Origin: Rhodospirillaceae bacterium
GTDB lineage: Bacteria; Pseudomonadota; Alphaproteobacteria; Bin65
Assembly (NCBI GenBank): GCA_028819475.1
Contig: JAPPLJ010000002.1
Span: 1-64,000, forward strand
Direction: 5' to 3'
DNA length: 64,000 nucleotides
The position numbers were made by a program, and so were the translations under genes. The notes beneath the pieces were generated by a model. That model made no database searches. It was not told where the DNA came from and saw only the letters and a program-made list of their open reading frames with translations. Positions 23,668-32,496 of the stretch are shown in pieces (within the stretch, counting starts at the first letter, position 1; every line of letters starts with the position of its first letter).

Positions 23668-24303
23668 TCACCCCCGCCGCAGCGACGGATCGGCCAGCGC
23701 CGTATCCTGCCCCGGCGGCGCGTCGTCGATGGCGTCTTCAAGGCTGAAGACCTCGCGCCATTCCTCCGGCGGGCGGATCGCGGGTTTTCCGCCGGGGGCA
23801 GGGCCGTCGGGCCCCCCGTCCACCACCTCGTCCAGCCCCCAGTAGATCTCCAGCCAGTGGCCGTCCGGGTCGCGGAACTCGACGGCGACCTGCGCGCCGG
23901 CCCGGCGCCGGCCCTCGAACAGGATCGCGACATCGTTCGCCTCCAGCCAGGCGCGCGCCTTCAGCACCTCGTCTATGGTCGCGACCTCGAAGGCCATGTG
24001 GTGCAGGCCGGCGCGCTCCCCCGGCTTCGCGCCGCCGCCGACCAGGGCGACGCCGTGATGGTCCGCGTTGCAGCGCATGAAGACCATGCCGCCGTCCATC
24101 ATCGTGTCCGGGTAGACGTCCGAGACCCGGAAGCCGAGCACGCGCGTGTAGAAATCGACCGAACGCTCCAGGTCGGCGACGTAGAGCACGACGTGGCCGA
24201 TCTTGCGGATGTCGAAGGGCAGCGCCCCGTCCGGCGCCTTGCTGCGCAGCCCCTGCGCCCACGGCCCGGCCAGCGCCTCGTAATCGATCACACCGCGCGG
24301 CAT
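23668..24303 (-). CDS. VOC-family glyoxalase/dioxygenase-like protein
   Basis: A 211-residue vicinal-oxygen-chelate fold protein. The first module starts KIGHVVLYVADLERSVDFYT; the second has GLHHMAFEVATIDEV and ends VAVEFRDPDGHWLEIYWGLD. The two His and one Glu metal ligands (GHVVLY, LHHMAF, LEIYW) are in place. The family covers extradiol dioxygenases and glyoxalases; the exact reaction is unknown. The ATG at 24303 has an ideal AGGAGG upstream. It is 15 bases upstream of the GT25 gene in the same direction. Confidence 0.85.
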   Translation of the reverse strand: MPRGVIDYEALAGPWAQGLRSKAPDGALPFDIRKIGHVVLYVADLERSVDFYTRVLGFRVSDVYPDTMMDGGMVFMRCNADHHGVALVGGGAKPGERAGLHHMAFEVATIDEVLKARAWLEANDVAILFEGRRRAGAQVAVEFRDPDGHWLEIYWGLDEVVDGGPDGPAPGGKPAIRPPEEWREVFSLEDAIDDAPPGQDTALADPSLRRG

Positions 24304-24342
24304 GGGTGCCTCCTGGTTTCGTGTGCCGGCGCCCTCCCGATC

Positions 24343-24500
24343 CTTCCCCCTCTTCAGAGGGGGAAGTGGCCGAGCGCAGCGAGGTCGATGGGGGTGCCGT
24401 CGACACGTCCCGGCAAGCGCGTTACGGCGCTGCACACCTGACGCCACTTCACCCCCACCCCGATTCTTGTCCGGGCCTCCCCCTCTGAAGAGGGGGAGGA
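24343..24500. repeat. Intergenic palindromic repeat, family 2, copy 1
   Basis: A roughly 158-base element with inverted ends: CCCCCTCTTCAGAGGGGGAA near the left and CCCCCTCTGAAGAGGGGGAG at the right. Inside are GTGGCCGAGCGCAGCGAGGT and CACCCCCACCCCGATTCTT. The same arrangement recurs at 37235-37390 with a different short centre. It lies between divergent genes (VOC protein and Tm-1-like protein). Confidence 0.85.
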
Positions 24501-24613
24501 ATCCGGGTCGGGCATTGTAGCGCCCGATGGCGCGGCCGGAAAGAAACCCGCCCCCGCCTCACGCCGAAGCGCAATCGGTGCTATGCTGGCGGCGGGCGCG
24601 GACGGGCATCGCG

Positions 24614-25843
24614 ATGACCGACAAGACCATTCTCGTCGTCGGGACCTACGACACCAAGAATCCGGAGCTCGCCTATATCGCGGCGCGGATCCGGGCGCTC
24701 GGCGGCGGCGTGCTCACCATGGATATCGGCGTGAAGGGCGAGCCGGCGGTTCCCGTAGACTGGTCGAAACACGCCGTCGCCGAAGCCGGCGGCAGCTCGA
24801 TCCGCGAAGCGCTCGATAGCGGCCACGAGAATGCCGCCATGCAGATCATGGCACGGGGTGCCGCGGCGCTCGCCGCCGACCTGCACCGGCAGGGCCGGGT
24901 CCACGGCGTCGTCATCCTCGGCGGCACCATGGGGACGGACGCGGCCCTCGACATCTGCAAGGCGCTGCCGCTCGGCGTGCCGAAATACGTCGTCTCCACG
25001 GTCTCCTTCTCGCCGCTGATCCCGCCGGGCCGGCTGTCGGCGGATATCCAGATGATCCTCTGGGCGGGCGGCCTCTACGGGCTCAACTCGGTCTGCAAGG
25101 CGACGCTCAGCCAGGCGGCCGGGGCCGTGCTCGGCGCCGCGCGCGCCGCCGAGGCGCCGGCGGGCGGGCGCCCCGTCGTCGGCATGACATCGCTGGGCTC
25201 GGCCTCCATGCACTACATGAAGACGCTGAAGCCGGCGCTGGAGGACCGCGGCTACGAGATCGCGATCTTCCACGCCACCGGTATGGGCGGCATGGCGTTC
25301 GAGAGCATCGCGGCCCAGGGCGGCTTCTGCTGCGTCATGGATTTCCTGCTCGTCGAGGTCGGCAACCGGATGATGGGCTCCATTGTCGAGGCCGGGGAGG
25401 ACCGGCTGCTGGGCGCCGGCCGGGCCGGGGTTCCGCAGATCGTCGCGCCGGGCTATCTCAGCCTGGTCCACATCCCGACCTGGCAGGAAACGCCGGCGCG
25501 CTTCGCCGACCGCTCCTTCCACACCCACAACCGGCTCATCAAGTCGGGCCTGCTCACCGCGGAAGAGCGCCGGGAGATCGCCCGCGAGGTCGGCAGGCGG
25601 CTGGCGCAGGCCACGGGGCCGGTGCATTTCATCCTGCCGAACGAAGGCATCGTGGAGTGGGACCGGGCGGGCTACGAGGCCCACGACCCGGCGGGCATGG
25701 CCGCCTTCGCCGACGAACTGCGCAAGTCCGTCCGTCCGCCCGTCCGCATGACCGAGCTGGACTGCCACATCAACGACAAGGCCTTCACCGATACGGCGCT
25801 GGAAATCTTCGACACCTGGGCCGCCGACGGCACGATCGGGTGA
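24614..25843 (+). CDS. Tm-1-like ATP-binding protein (UPF0261)
   Basis: A 409-residue protein matching the UPF0261 / Tm-1-like family in length and motifs: ILVVGTYDTKNPELAYIA at the N-terminus, VHGVVILGGTMGTDAALD and a second half with PVVGMTSLGSASMHY and IAIFHATGMGGMAFE. The family has an ATP-binding half, is related to the tobamovirus-resistance protein Tm-1 of tomato, and has no settled bacterial function. It is often next to a phosphoenolpyruvate-hydrolase-like gene, which I do not see here. I used ATG 24614, directly before the conserved start; upstream in-frame codons look unrelated. Confidence 0.87.
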   Translation: MTDKTILVVGTYDTKNPELAYIAARIRALGGGVLTMDIGVKGEPAVPVDWSKHAVAEAGGSSIREALDSGHENAAMQIMARGAAALAADLHRQGRVHGVVILGGTMGTDAALDICKALPLGVPKYVVSTVSFSPLIPPGRLSADIQMILWAGGLYGLNSVCKATLSQAAGAVLGAARAAEAPAGGRPVVGMTSLGSASMHYMKTLKPALEDRGYEIAIFHATGMGGMAFESIAAQGGFCCVMDFLLVEVGNRMMGSIVEAGEDRLLGAGRAGVPQIVAPGYLSLVHIPTWQETPARFADRSFHTHNRLIKSGLLTAEERREIAREVGRRLAQATGPVHFILPNEGIVEWDRAGYEAHDPAGMAAFADELRKSVRPPVRMTELDCHINDKAFTDTALEIFDTWAADGTIG

Positions 25844-25867
25844 GGCCGCCCTTCGATACGCCCCGCC

Positions 25868-25990
25868 CGTCATTTCGACCGAGCGAAGCGAGCGGAGAAA
25901 TCTTTCCGGCACAGCGCTTCGTCTCCTGCACCGCGCGGGAAAGATATCTCCACTCCGCAGTCCTGCGGACTGCTCCGGTCGATATGACGG
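25868..25990. repeat. Intergenic palindromic repeat, family 1, copy A
   Basis: A 123-base element beginning GTCATTTCGACCGAGCGAAG, with GGAGAAATCTTTCC and GGAAAGATATCTCC as inner inverted arms, and ending GGTCGATATGACGG. Copies with the same arms lie at 29637-29757 and 60083-60208. This copy is just downstream of the livF-type gene. Confidence 0.9.
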
Positions 25991-26139
25991 CGAAGGAGGC
26001 GGGAAGGTGCCGACTGAATCCCCCTCCCCGTGGGGGAGGGGGTTAGGGGGAGGGGTCCGCGACGGCCCTTTAACAGAGAAATCCTTGGGGGATGCCCTGC
26101 CGTCTCTGCCGACTCCCGCTCGCGGTTATGCGCGAAGCC

Positions 26140-26901
26140 TCACCCCGACACCGCGACCAGGCGTTCCAGCTTTTCCGGATCGTCCTGCAGGGCTTTCGAC
26201 GGGCCGTCGTAGACGACGCGGCCGCGGTCGAGCACGACGGTGCGCTCGGCGAAGTTGAGGGCGATGGCGCTGTTCTGCTCGACCAGCACCATGGCGACGC
26301 CGGCCTCGTCGCGCAGCGCCGCCAGGATGCGCACCAACTCCTCGACGATGACCGGCGCCAGCCCTTCGGTCGGCTCGTCCATGAGCAGGATCCGCGGGTT
26401 CGCCATCAGGGCGCGGGCGATTGCCAGCATCTGCTGCTCGCCGCCGGACAGCTGGTTGCCGTCGTTGCCCAGCCGGGCTTCCAGTTGCGGGAACAGGGCG
26501 AAGATGCGCGCATCCGTCCAGTCGTCCGCGCCGTCGCCGCTGCCGCTCCCGCCGCCCCGTCCAGCGCCCCTTCCAACACCGGGCCGCGCCCCGATCTCCA
26601 GGTTCTCCCGCACGGTGAGCGACGGGAAGATCTCCCGCTCCTGGGGGACGTAGCCGATGCCGGCGACCGCCCGGCGGTGGACCGGCAGGCGCGAGATGTC
26701 CTGCCCGGCGAAGCGGATCGCGCCGCCGTGTAGCGTCGTGTGGCCCATCACCGTCGCCAGCAGGGTCGTCTTGCCGACGCCGTTGCGCCCGATCACGGCG
26801 ACGCTCTCCCGGTCGCCCAGCGCGAGCGACAGGTCCTCCAGCACCCGGGTCGCGCCGTAGCCGGCGGTCACCGCGTCGAGGGCGAGCAGCGGTTCAGCCA
26901 T
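26140..26901 (-). CDS. livF: Branched-chain amino-acid-type ABC transporter ATPase LivF
   Basis: A 253-residue cytoplasmic ATPase, last gene of the leftward importer operon. Walker A is GRNGVGKTT, the Q-loop region GIGYVPQEREIFPSL is typical of LivF, the signature is QLSGGEQQ and Walker B is ILLMDEPTEGLAP. Between the Q-loop and signature sits an unusual Gly/Ser-rich insert of about 20 residues (GVGRGAGRGGGSGSGDGADD). The first bases overlap the end of livG. The substrate of the whole system may not be an amino acid; this family also imports amides, urea and aromatic acids. Confidence 0.93.
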   Translation of the reverse strand: MAEPLLALDAVTAGYGATRVLEDLSLALGDRESVAVIGRNGVGKTTLLATVMGHTTLHGGAIRFAGQDISRLPVHRRAVAGIGYVPQEREIFPSLTVRENLEIGARPGVGRGAGRGGGSGSGDGADDWTDARIFALFPQLEARLGNDGNQLSGGEQQMLAIARALMANPRILLMDEPTEGLAPVIVEELVRILAALRDEAGVAMVLVEQNSAIALNFAERTVVLDRGRVVYDGPSKALQDDPEKLERLVAVSG

Positions 26902-27658
26902 GACCGTGGCCCAGATAGACGGCGCGGACGCGCTCGTCCGCCGCGATCTCGTCCGGCGGGCCGGAGGCGAGCACGGCGCCGGAGACCAGCACCGTGATCC
27001 GCTCGGCGAAGCGGAACACGACGTCCATGTCGTGCTCGATGATCATGATGGCGATCTCGGCCGGGAGCGCCGCGATGGCGTCGAGGATGATATGGGACTC
27101 GGCCCCCGGCACGCCGGCCGAGGGCTCGTCGAGCAGCAGCACTCGCGGCTCGAGGGCGAGCGCGATGGCGATCTCGACCAGCCGCTGGCGGCCGTAGGGC
27201 AATTCGTCGATGGTGCGGCCGGCGTCGTCCCGCAGCTGGACCATCTCGACCAGCCGCTCGGCCTCGGCGACGACCTCGGGCCGGCTGCCGACCGGGCGGA
27301 ACAGGCCGGTCGCCACGCCCATGCGCTCGGCGACGGTGAGGTAGATGTTCTCCAGCACCGTCAGGCCGTTGAACAGGGTGTTGATCTGGAAGGTGCGCAC
27401 CAGGCCGCGCTTGACCCGCTCGTGCTCGGCCAGCCCGGCGATGTCGCGGCCGTCGAGCAGGACCGCACCGCTGCTCGGCGGCAGCGCCCCGGTCAGCAGG
27501 TTTACGAAGGTCGTCTTGCCCGCGCCGTTCGGCCCGATCACGGCGTGGCGCGCGCCGGGCTCGAGCGCGAAATCGATATCCTTCGCCACCACCAGGGCGC
27601 CGAAATTCTTGCACAGTCCCTTTGTCTCGAGAACGGCGGTCCCGGGACCATCAGTCAT
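26894..27658 (-). CDS. livG: Branched-chain amino-acid-type ABC transporter ATPase LivG
   Basis: A 254-residue ATPase partner of LivF. Walker A is GPNGAGKTT, followed by the LivG-type FVNLLTGALPPSSGAVLLDG and FQINTLFNGLTVLENIYL; a helical insert before the signature follows; the signature region reads LPYGRQR, with Gly and Arg in place of Ser-Gly-Gly as often in LivG; Walker B is VLLLDEPSAGVPG. It overlaps livM by four bases and livF by eight, so translation is coupled. Confidence 0.92.
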   Translation of the reverse strand: MTDGPGTAVLETKGLCKNFGALVVAKDIDFALEPGARHAVIGPNGAGKTTFVNLLTGALPPSSGAVLLDGRDIAGLAEHERVKRGLVRTFQINTLFNGLTVLENIYLTVAERMGVATGLFRPVGSRPEVVAEAERLVEMVQLRDDAGRTIDELPYGRQRLVEIAIALALEPRVLLLDEPSAGVPGAESHIILDAIAALPAEIAIMIIEHDMDVVFRFAERITVLVSGAVLASGPPDEIAADERVRAVYLGHGHG

Positions 27659-28677
27659 GCGCTGCGCTCCCGGAAGCGGCGGATCAGCGGGTCGAACACG
27701 CCGAGCAGGCCGCGCGGCGCGAACAGAACGGTGAGGACCAGCACGATGCCGACCACCAGCTCCCAGTAGGGCGGATCGGTGCCGAGCACCGTCTCGGTCA
27801 GGTTTTCCAGAATGGTGAACACGGTTACGCCGATGAAGGCGCCGTAGAGCCGCCCCGTCCCGCCCAGGATCAGCATGATCAGGATATTGCCCGACATCTC
27901 GAACTCGTAGACGCCGATCGTGATGTTGCCCTGGACCTGGACCCAGATCGCGCCCGCCACCCCGGCGATCATCGCCGCGATGACGTAGACATGGCGCATG
28001 CGCTGCTGCACCGGCGTGCCGATGGCGTGCATGCGCCGGACATTCTCGCGGATGCCGACCAGCGAGCGGCCGAACGGCGCGTGGACGACGGTGCGGGCGA
28101 CGAAGAAGCCGAGCACCAGGAAGGCGAAGGCGTACCAGTAGTTCGTCGTGTAGTAGAGCACGTCGAACGGAAACAGGCCGAGGATGGCGCTGTTCTCGAA
28201 ATTGATGCCGTCGAAGCCGCCGGTGATGTCGTCAAGGTCCTTGGCCAGCTCGTAGAGGATGATCCCGAGCGCGAGGGTCAGCATCAGCAGGGTCAGTTCC
28301 CGCGTGCGCAGGATGATCCAGCCCGAGACCCAGCCGAGCAGCCCGGCGGTGACCGCACCGAGCGCCAGCGCGGAGATCGGCTCCTGCCAGCCGGCGTCGG
28401 CGAGGAGCGCAGCGGTGTAGGCGCCGGTGCCGAAGAAGGCGGCGTGGCCGAGCGAGACGATCCCGGCGTAGCCGACGATCAGGTCGAGCGAGATCGCGAA
28501 CAGGATCAGCACCAGGATCTGCGTCGCCAGCAGCCGGTAGCCGGGGAACAGGAAATAGACGGCGATCGCGATCGCCCACGGCAGCAGTTCGATGGCCCGG
28601 AAACGGTGGGCGCGCAGCAGGGCGGCCGTGGCGGCCCCGTTGGTTCGTACGGCTGTGGCTGAGGTCGGGGCGGTCAT
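27655..28677 (-). CDS. livM: Branched-chain amino-acid-type ABC permease LivM
   Basis: A 340-residue inner-membrane permease with about nine hydrophobic segments. Family motifs are SLDLIVGYAGIVSLGHAAFF near the N-terminus and the coupling-loop FGRSLVGIRENVRRMHAIG, then MLILGGTGRLYGAFIGV. It pairs with the LivH-type permease one base upstream. The ends overlap the livG start. Confidence 0.92.
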   Translation of the reverse strand: MTAPTSATAVRTNGAATAALLRAHRFRAIELLPWAIAIAVYFLFPGYRLLATQILVLILFAISLDLIVGYAGIVSLGHAAFFGTGAYTAALLADAGWQEPISALALGAVTAGLLGWVSGWIILRTRELTLLMLTLALGIILYELAKDLDDITGGFDGINFENSAILGLFPFDVLYYTTNYWYAFAFLVLGFFVARTVVHAPFGRSLVGIRENVRRMHAIGTPVQQRMRHVYVIAAMIAGVAGAIWVQVQGNITIGVYEFEMSGNILIMLILGGTGRLYGAFIGVTVFTILENLTETVLGTDPPYWELVVGIVLVLTVLFAPRGLLGVFDPLIRRFRERSA

Positions 28678-28678
28678 C

Positions 28679-29554
28679 TCACGCCTTCCCGAACAGGCCG
28701 TGCGGCCGCCACAGCAGCACGATAAAGGTGACGCCGTAGATGAAGAAGCCGCCGCCTTCCGGCAGGAAATACTTGCCGGCGAAATCGATGATGCCGAGGA
28801 TCAGGGCGGCAACGAAGGTGCCGCGGATATTGCCCAGCCCGCCGACCGCCACGACGATCAGGAAGATCACCAGATATTCGAAGGCGAACACCGGCTTCAG
28901 CCCGCCGAGGATCTGGATGCCCAGTCCGCCGCCGAGCGCCGCCATGCCGCTGCCCAGCGCGAAGATGATGGTGAATAGCCGGCCGGTCGGGATGCCGCAG
29001 GATTCCGCCATGCGCCGGTTGTCCACCGCGGCGCGCACCTGGGCGCCGATCTTCGTGCGCTCCAGGCCGAAGAACAGCGCCGCCACGATGGCGCCGCCGG
29101 CGACGATCATGAAGGCGCGGTAGACCGGGATGCTCTTGAAGCCGAGGTCGATGTCGCCGAGCAGCATTTCCGGCAGCAGGATATTCTGCGGGTCCGGCCC
29201 CCAGACGAAGGAGACGCCGGCGACCGAGGCGAAGACGATGCCGATGGTGAACAGCACCTGGTCGAGCTCCGGCCGGCCGTAGACATGGCGGTAGAGCAGC
29301 CGGTCCATGACCGCGCCGAGCGCCGCGACGAGGAAGAAGGCGATCACCAGGGCGAGCAGGTAGGGCACGCCCATCGGCGTCACCAGCTTCACCGTGATGT
29401 AGCCGCCGACCATGGCGAAGGCGCCGTGGGCCAGGTTGACGAAGCCCATCAGCCCCATCGTGATCGACAGGCCGACCGAGATGATGAACAGCAGCATCGC
29501 GTAGGCCAGGCCGAACACGAGGATCGTCGTGGCAATATCGAGGGCTGCTGCCAT
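28679..29554 (-). CDS. livH: Branched-chain amino-acid-type ABC permease LivH
   Basis: A 291-residue permease. The signature SVGLSITMGLMGFVNLAHGA marks the LivH subfamily, with RTKIGAQVRAAVDNRRMAES as coupling loop and VAVGGLGNIRGTFVAALILG near the C-terminus. The ATG at 29554 gives the normal N-terminus; an upstream ATG would read through repeat copy B. The 242-base gap to the binding-protein gene upstream holds that repeat. Confidence 0.92.
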   Translation of the reverse strand: MAAALDIATTILVFGLAYAMLLFIISVGLSITMGLMGFVNLAHGAFAMVGGYITVKLVTPMGVPYLLALVIAFFLVAALGAVMDRLLYRHVYGRPELDQVLFTIGIVFASVAGVSFVWGPDPQNILLPEMLLGDIDLGFKSIPVYRAFMIVAGGAIVAALFFGLERTKIGAQVRAAVDNRRMAESCGIPTGRLFTIIFALGSGMAALGGGLGIQILGGLKPVFAFEYLVIFLIVVAVGGLGNIRGTFVAALILGIIDFAGKYFLPEGGGFFIYGVTFIVLLWRPHGLFGKA

Positions 29555-29636
29555 TAGAGACGATGCGGGTCGGGTCGGCGAGGGAAAGAGCGATCCATCA
29601 GACTGGCAGGCGCGGCCCGTTCGGCCGCTCCCTAAT

Positions 29637-29757
29637 GTCATATCGACCGGAGCGTCCCGCAGGGGCGCGGAGCGGAGATATCTTTCCGGTACGGAACAGG
29701 GTCCGAATCTCGGCGCGGAAAGATTTCTCCACTCGCTTCGCTCGGTCGAAATGACGG
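29637..29757. repeat. Intergenic palindromic repeat, family 1, copy B
   Basis: A 121-base element starting GTCATATCGACCGGAGCG, with inner arms GGAGATATCTTTCC and GGAAAGATTTCTCC, and ending CGGTCGAAATGACGGT. It matches copies at 25868-25990 and 60083-60208. It sits within the importer operon, between binding-protein and permease genes, where its hairpin could affect mRNA stability. Confidence 0.9.
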
Positions 29758-29796
29758 TTCCGGCGCCGCGCGGACTGACGGATCGATCCCGAACCG

Positions 29797-30999
29797 CTAC
29801 TTGCCGCAGCGGCCGATCTTCAGCTCCTTGCACTTGTCTTTCACGGCCTCGAAGGTCTTCAGCTTCTTCTGTTTCAGCACGCCGTTTTCCTCGTAGACCT
29901 GGGCGACATAGACGTTCTGGACGATCTCGCGAGTCGCCGGATCGATCGTGATCGGGCCGCGCGGGCTGTTGAATTTCCACCCTTTCAGCGCCCCGATGGC
30001 ACTGTCGGCGGTGATCTTGCCGCCCTTGGCCGACTTGATGATGTGGAACACCGCGGCCATGCCGTCATAGCCGCCGACGCCGACGAAGTCCGGCGTCGAC
30101 TTGGCGCCGTAGGCCGCCTTCCACGCCTTGACGAACGCCTGGTTCTCCGGCGTCGCCAGATCGGCATGGTAGTGGTGCGCCGTGATCACGCCGACCGCCG
30201 CCTTGCCCATGCCCTGGAGCTGCGTGTCCTGGGTGATGTCGCCGGGGCCGATCAGCTTGACGCCGGCCTTGCGCATGCCGAGCGATAGATAGGTCTTGGC
30301 GACGCCCGCGGCATGGTTGCCGGCCGGCACGAAGACGTAGAAGCAGCCCGGCTTCTTGTCCTTGACGCGCTGGAAGAAGGGCGTGAAGTCCGGCGCCTCG
30401 CGCGGGCCGCCCATTGGGATCGAATCGATGACCTTGCCGCCGGCCCCTTCGAAGCCGCGCGCGAAGGCGGCGACGCTGTCCTTGCCCGGCGGATAGTTGG
30501 TGTAGCCGGAAATCGCCGTCTTGCAGCCCATTTCCTTCGCCGCGTGCTCGCCCATGATGTAGCCGGCCTGCCACATGGTGAAGGACACGCGCGCGATATT
30601 GGGCGACATGTTGGTGATAAATGCCGTGCCCGCGTTCATGATGACGAACGGTACCTTGGCGGCGGTGACCAGCGGCGCGATCGACATGGCGTTCGGCGAG
30701 AAGATGACGCCGCCGAGGATTTCGACCTTCTCGCGCGCGATCAGCTCCTGCGCCGCCGCCTTGGCAATCGGCCCGCCCGGGCGTTTCGAATCGCGCACGA
30801 TCAGCTTGATCGTGTCGCCGCCCAGCTCCTTGGCGTGCAGCTTCAGATAGAGCCGCGCGCCCTTTTCCATCTGGTCGCCGAGCTGCGCCGCGCCGCCGGA
30901 TTTCGGCGCGATGAAGCCGACCTTGATCTCCCGCGCCTCGGCCGCCGCCGCAAAGGCGACGGCGCCGGCGAGAGCGAGTCCGGTGGTGACCCTGAACAT
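29797..30999 (-). CDS. livK: LivK-type periplasmic binding protein, paralogue 1
   Basis: A 400-residue periplasmic binding protein of the leucine/amide-binding family. The signal peptide MFRVTTGLALAGAVAFAAAAEA is followed by REIKVGFIAPKSGGAAQLGD, the usual first strand and ligand loop. Other features are GGVIFSPNAMSIAPLVTAAK and SGYTNYPPGKDSVAAF. It is almost a twin of the gene upstream (same length, long identical stretches such as ELGGDTIKLIVRDSKRPGGP). Duplicated binding proteins usually broaden ligand range for one permease. Confidence 0.92.
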   Translation of the reverse strand: MFRVTTGLALAGAVAFAAAAEAREIKVGFIAPKSGGAAQLGDQMEKGARLYLKLHAKELGGDTIKLIVRDSKRPGGPIAKAAAQELIAREKVEILGGVIFSPNAMSIAPLVTAAKVPFVIMNAGTAFITNMSPNIARVSFTMWQAGYIMGEHAAKEMGCKTAISGYTNYPPGKDSVAAFARGFEGAGGKVIDSIPMGGPREAPDFTPFFQRVKDKKPGCFYVFVPAGNHAAGVAKTYLSLGMRKAGVKLIGPGDITQDTQLQGMGKAAVGVITAHHYHADLATPENQAFVKAWKAAYGAKSTPDFVGVGGYDGMAAVFHIIKSAKGGKITADSAIGALKGWKFNSPRGPITIDPATREIVQNVYVAQVYEENGVLKQKKLKTFEAVKDKCKELKIGRCGK

Positions 31000-31048
31000 G
31001 GCACTCCTCCGTTTCGATATTGTTGAACGGACAGGTTAGCGGATTTCG

Positions 31049-32251
31049 CTACTTTCCGCACCGGCCGATCTTCAGTTCCTTGCACTTGTCCTTGACCGCC
31101 TCGATAGTCTTCAGCGTCTTGTGGCGCAGGGTGCCGTTATCGTTGACGACCTCGGCGACATAGATGTTCTGGACGATGTCGCGCGTCACCGGGTCGATCG
31201 AGATTTTTCCGCGCGGGCTGTCGTGGGTCCAGCCTCTCAGCGCTTTGATCGCGCCGTCCGCCGTGATCTTGCCGCCCTTGGCCGACTTGATGACGTGGAA
31301 CACCGCGGCCATGCCGTCATAGCCGCCGACGCTGACGAAATCGTTCACCGCATCCTTGCCGTATTCGGCCTTGAACGCCTTGCGATAGGCCGCGTTGGCC
31401 GCGTTCTCGAGATCGGCGTGATAGTGGATGGCGATGGTCGTGCCGGCGATGGCCGGGCCGATGCTCTGCAATTGCAGATCGTGGGTGAGGTCGCCGGGGC
31501 CGATGAACTTGATGCCGGCCTCCTTCATGCGCAGGGCGAGATAGGTCTTGGACGCGCCCGCGGCATGGTTGCCGCCCGGCACGAAGACGTAGAAGCAGCC
31601 CGGCTTCTTGTCCTTGACCCGCTGGAAGAAGGGCGTGAGGTCCGGCGCCTCGCGCGGGCCGCCCATCGGGATCGAATCGATCACCTTGCCGCCGGCGCCC
31701 TCGAAGCCGCGCTTGAAGGCGGCCACGCTGTCCTTGCCCGGCGGATAGTTGGTGTAGCCGGAGATCGCCGTCTTGCAGCCGAGCGCCGTCGCGGCGTGCT
31801 CGCCCATGATGTAGCCGGCCTGCCACATGGTGAAGGAGACCCGGGCGATGTTCGGCGACAGGGTGGTGATCCAGGAGGTGCCGGCATTCATCACGACGAA
31901 GGGCACCTTGGCGGCGGTCGCCAGCGGCGCGATCGACATGGCGTTGGGCGAGAAGATGACGCCGCCCAGGATCTCGACCTTCTCGCGTGCGATCAGCTCC
32001 TGCGCGGCGGCCTTGGCGATCGGCCCGCCGGGGCGCTTGGAATCGCGCACGATCAGCTTGATCGTGTCGCCGCCAAGCTCTTTCTCGTGCAGCTTGATGT
32101 AGAGGCGCGCGCCCTTTTCGAGCTGCTCGCCCAGCTGCGCCGCGCCGCCGGATTTCGGCGCGATGAAGCCGACCTTGATCTCGCGGGCCTCGGCGGCGGC
32201 CGCCAGCGCAAGGCTGCCGGCGAGGATCGTTCCTGTCGTGAACCTGAACAT
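31049..32251 (-). CDS. livK: LivK-type periplasmic binding protein, paralogue 2
   Basis: A 400-residue tandem paralogue of the next gene. The signal peptide MFRFTTGTILAGSLALAAAAEA precedes REIKVGFIAPKSGGAAQLGE. Differences concentrate in the C-terminal lobe (for example LENAANAAYRKAFKAEYGKD against LATPENQAFVKAWKAAYGAK), which points to ligand divergence. The ATG at 32251 is fixed by the signal peptide and a GGGAGAATC upstream. It heads the leftward operon and is divergent from the regulator gene at 32497, so the 245 bases between them hold both promoters. Confidence 0.92.
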   Translation of the reverse strand: MFRFTTGTILAGSLALAAAAEAREIKVGFIAPKSGGAAQLGEQLEKGARLYIKLHEKELGGDTIKLIVRDSKRPGGPIAKAAAQELIAREKVEILGGVIFSPNAMSIAPLATAAKVPFVVMNAGTSWITTLSPNIARVSFTMWQAGYIMGEHAATALGCKTAISGYTNYPPGKDSVAAFKRGFEGAGGKVIDSIPMGGPREAPDLTPFFQRVKDKKPGCFYVFVPGGNHAAGASKTYLALRMKEAGIKFIGPGDLTHDLQLQSIGPAIAGTTIAIHYHADLENAANAAYRKAFKAEYGKDAVNDFVSVGGYDGMAAVFHVIKSAKGGKITADGAIKALRGWTHDSPRGKISIDPVTRDIVQNIYVAEVVNDNGTLRHKTLKTIEAVKDKCKELKIGRCGK

Positions 32252-32496
32252 GCGATTCTCCCTTCGGTTTCCGGCGGCCGGATCGGCACTGTCGCCCGCG
32301 CCGCCGCGTCGCCGGCCATTTCTAAGGGCCGAACCGCCCGTTCCGCAACCCGCTATCCGGGCGGGGCTCTTGCCGGGCCGCTCACCGGCGCTACACTTTG
32401 GGTGTCGCGTCAACGCGGTCATTCCGGCTGCGCTGCGTGATGCCGGCGTGGCCGGCCCGCCGCGGGCGCGCCCACCCTGACGTGCTGGAGCAGGCG

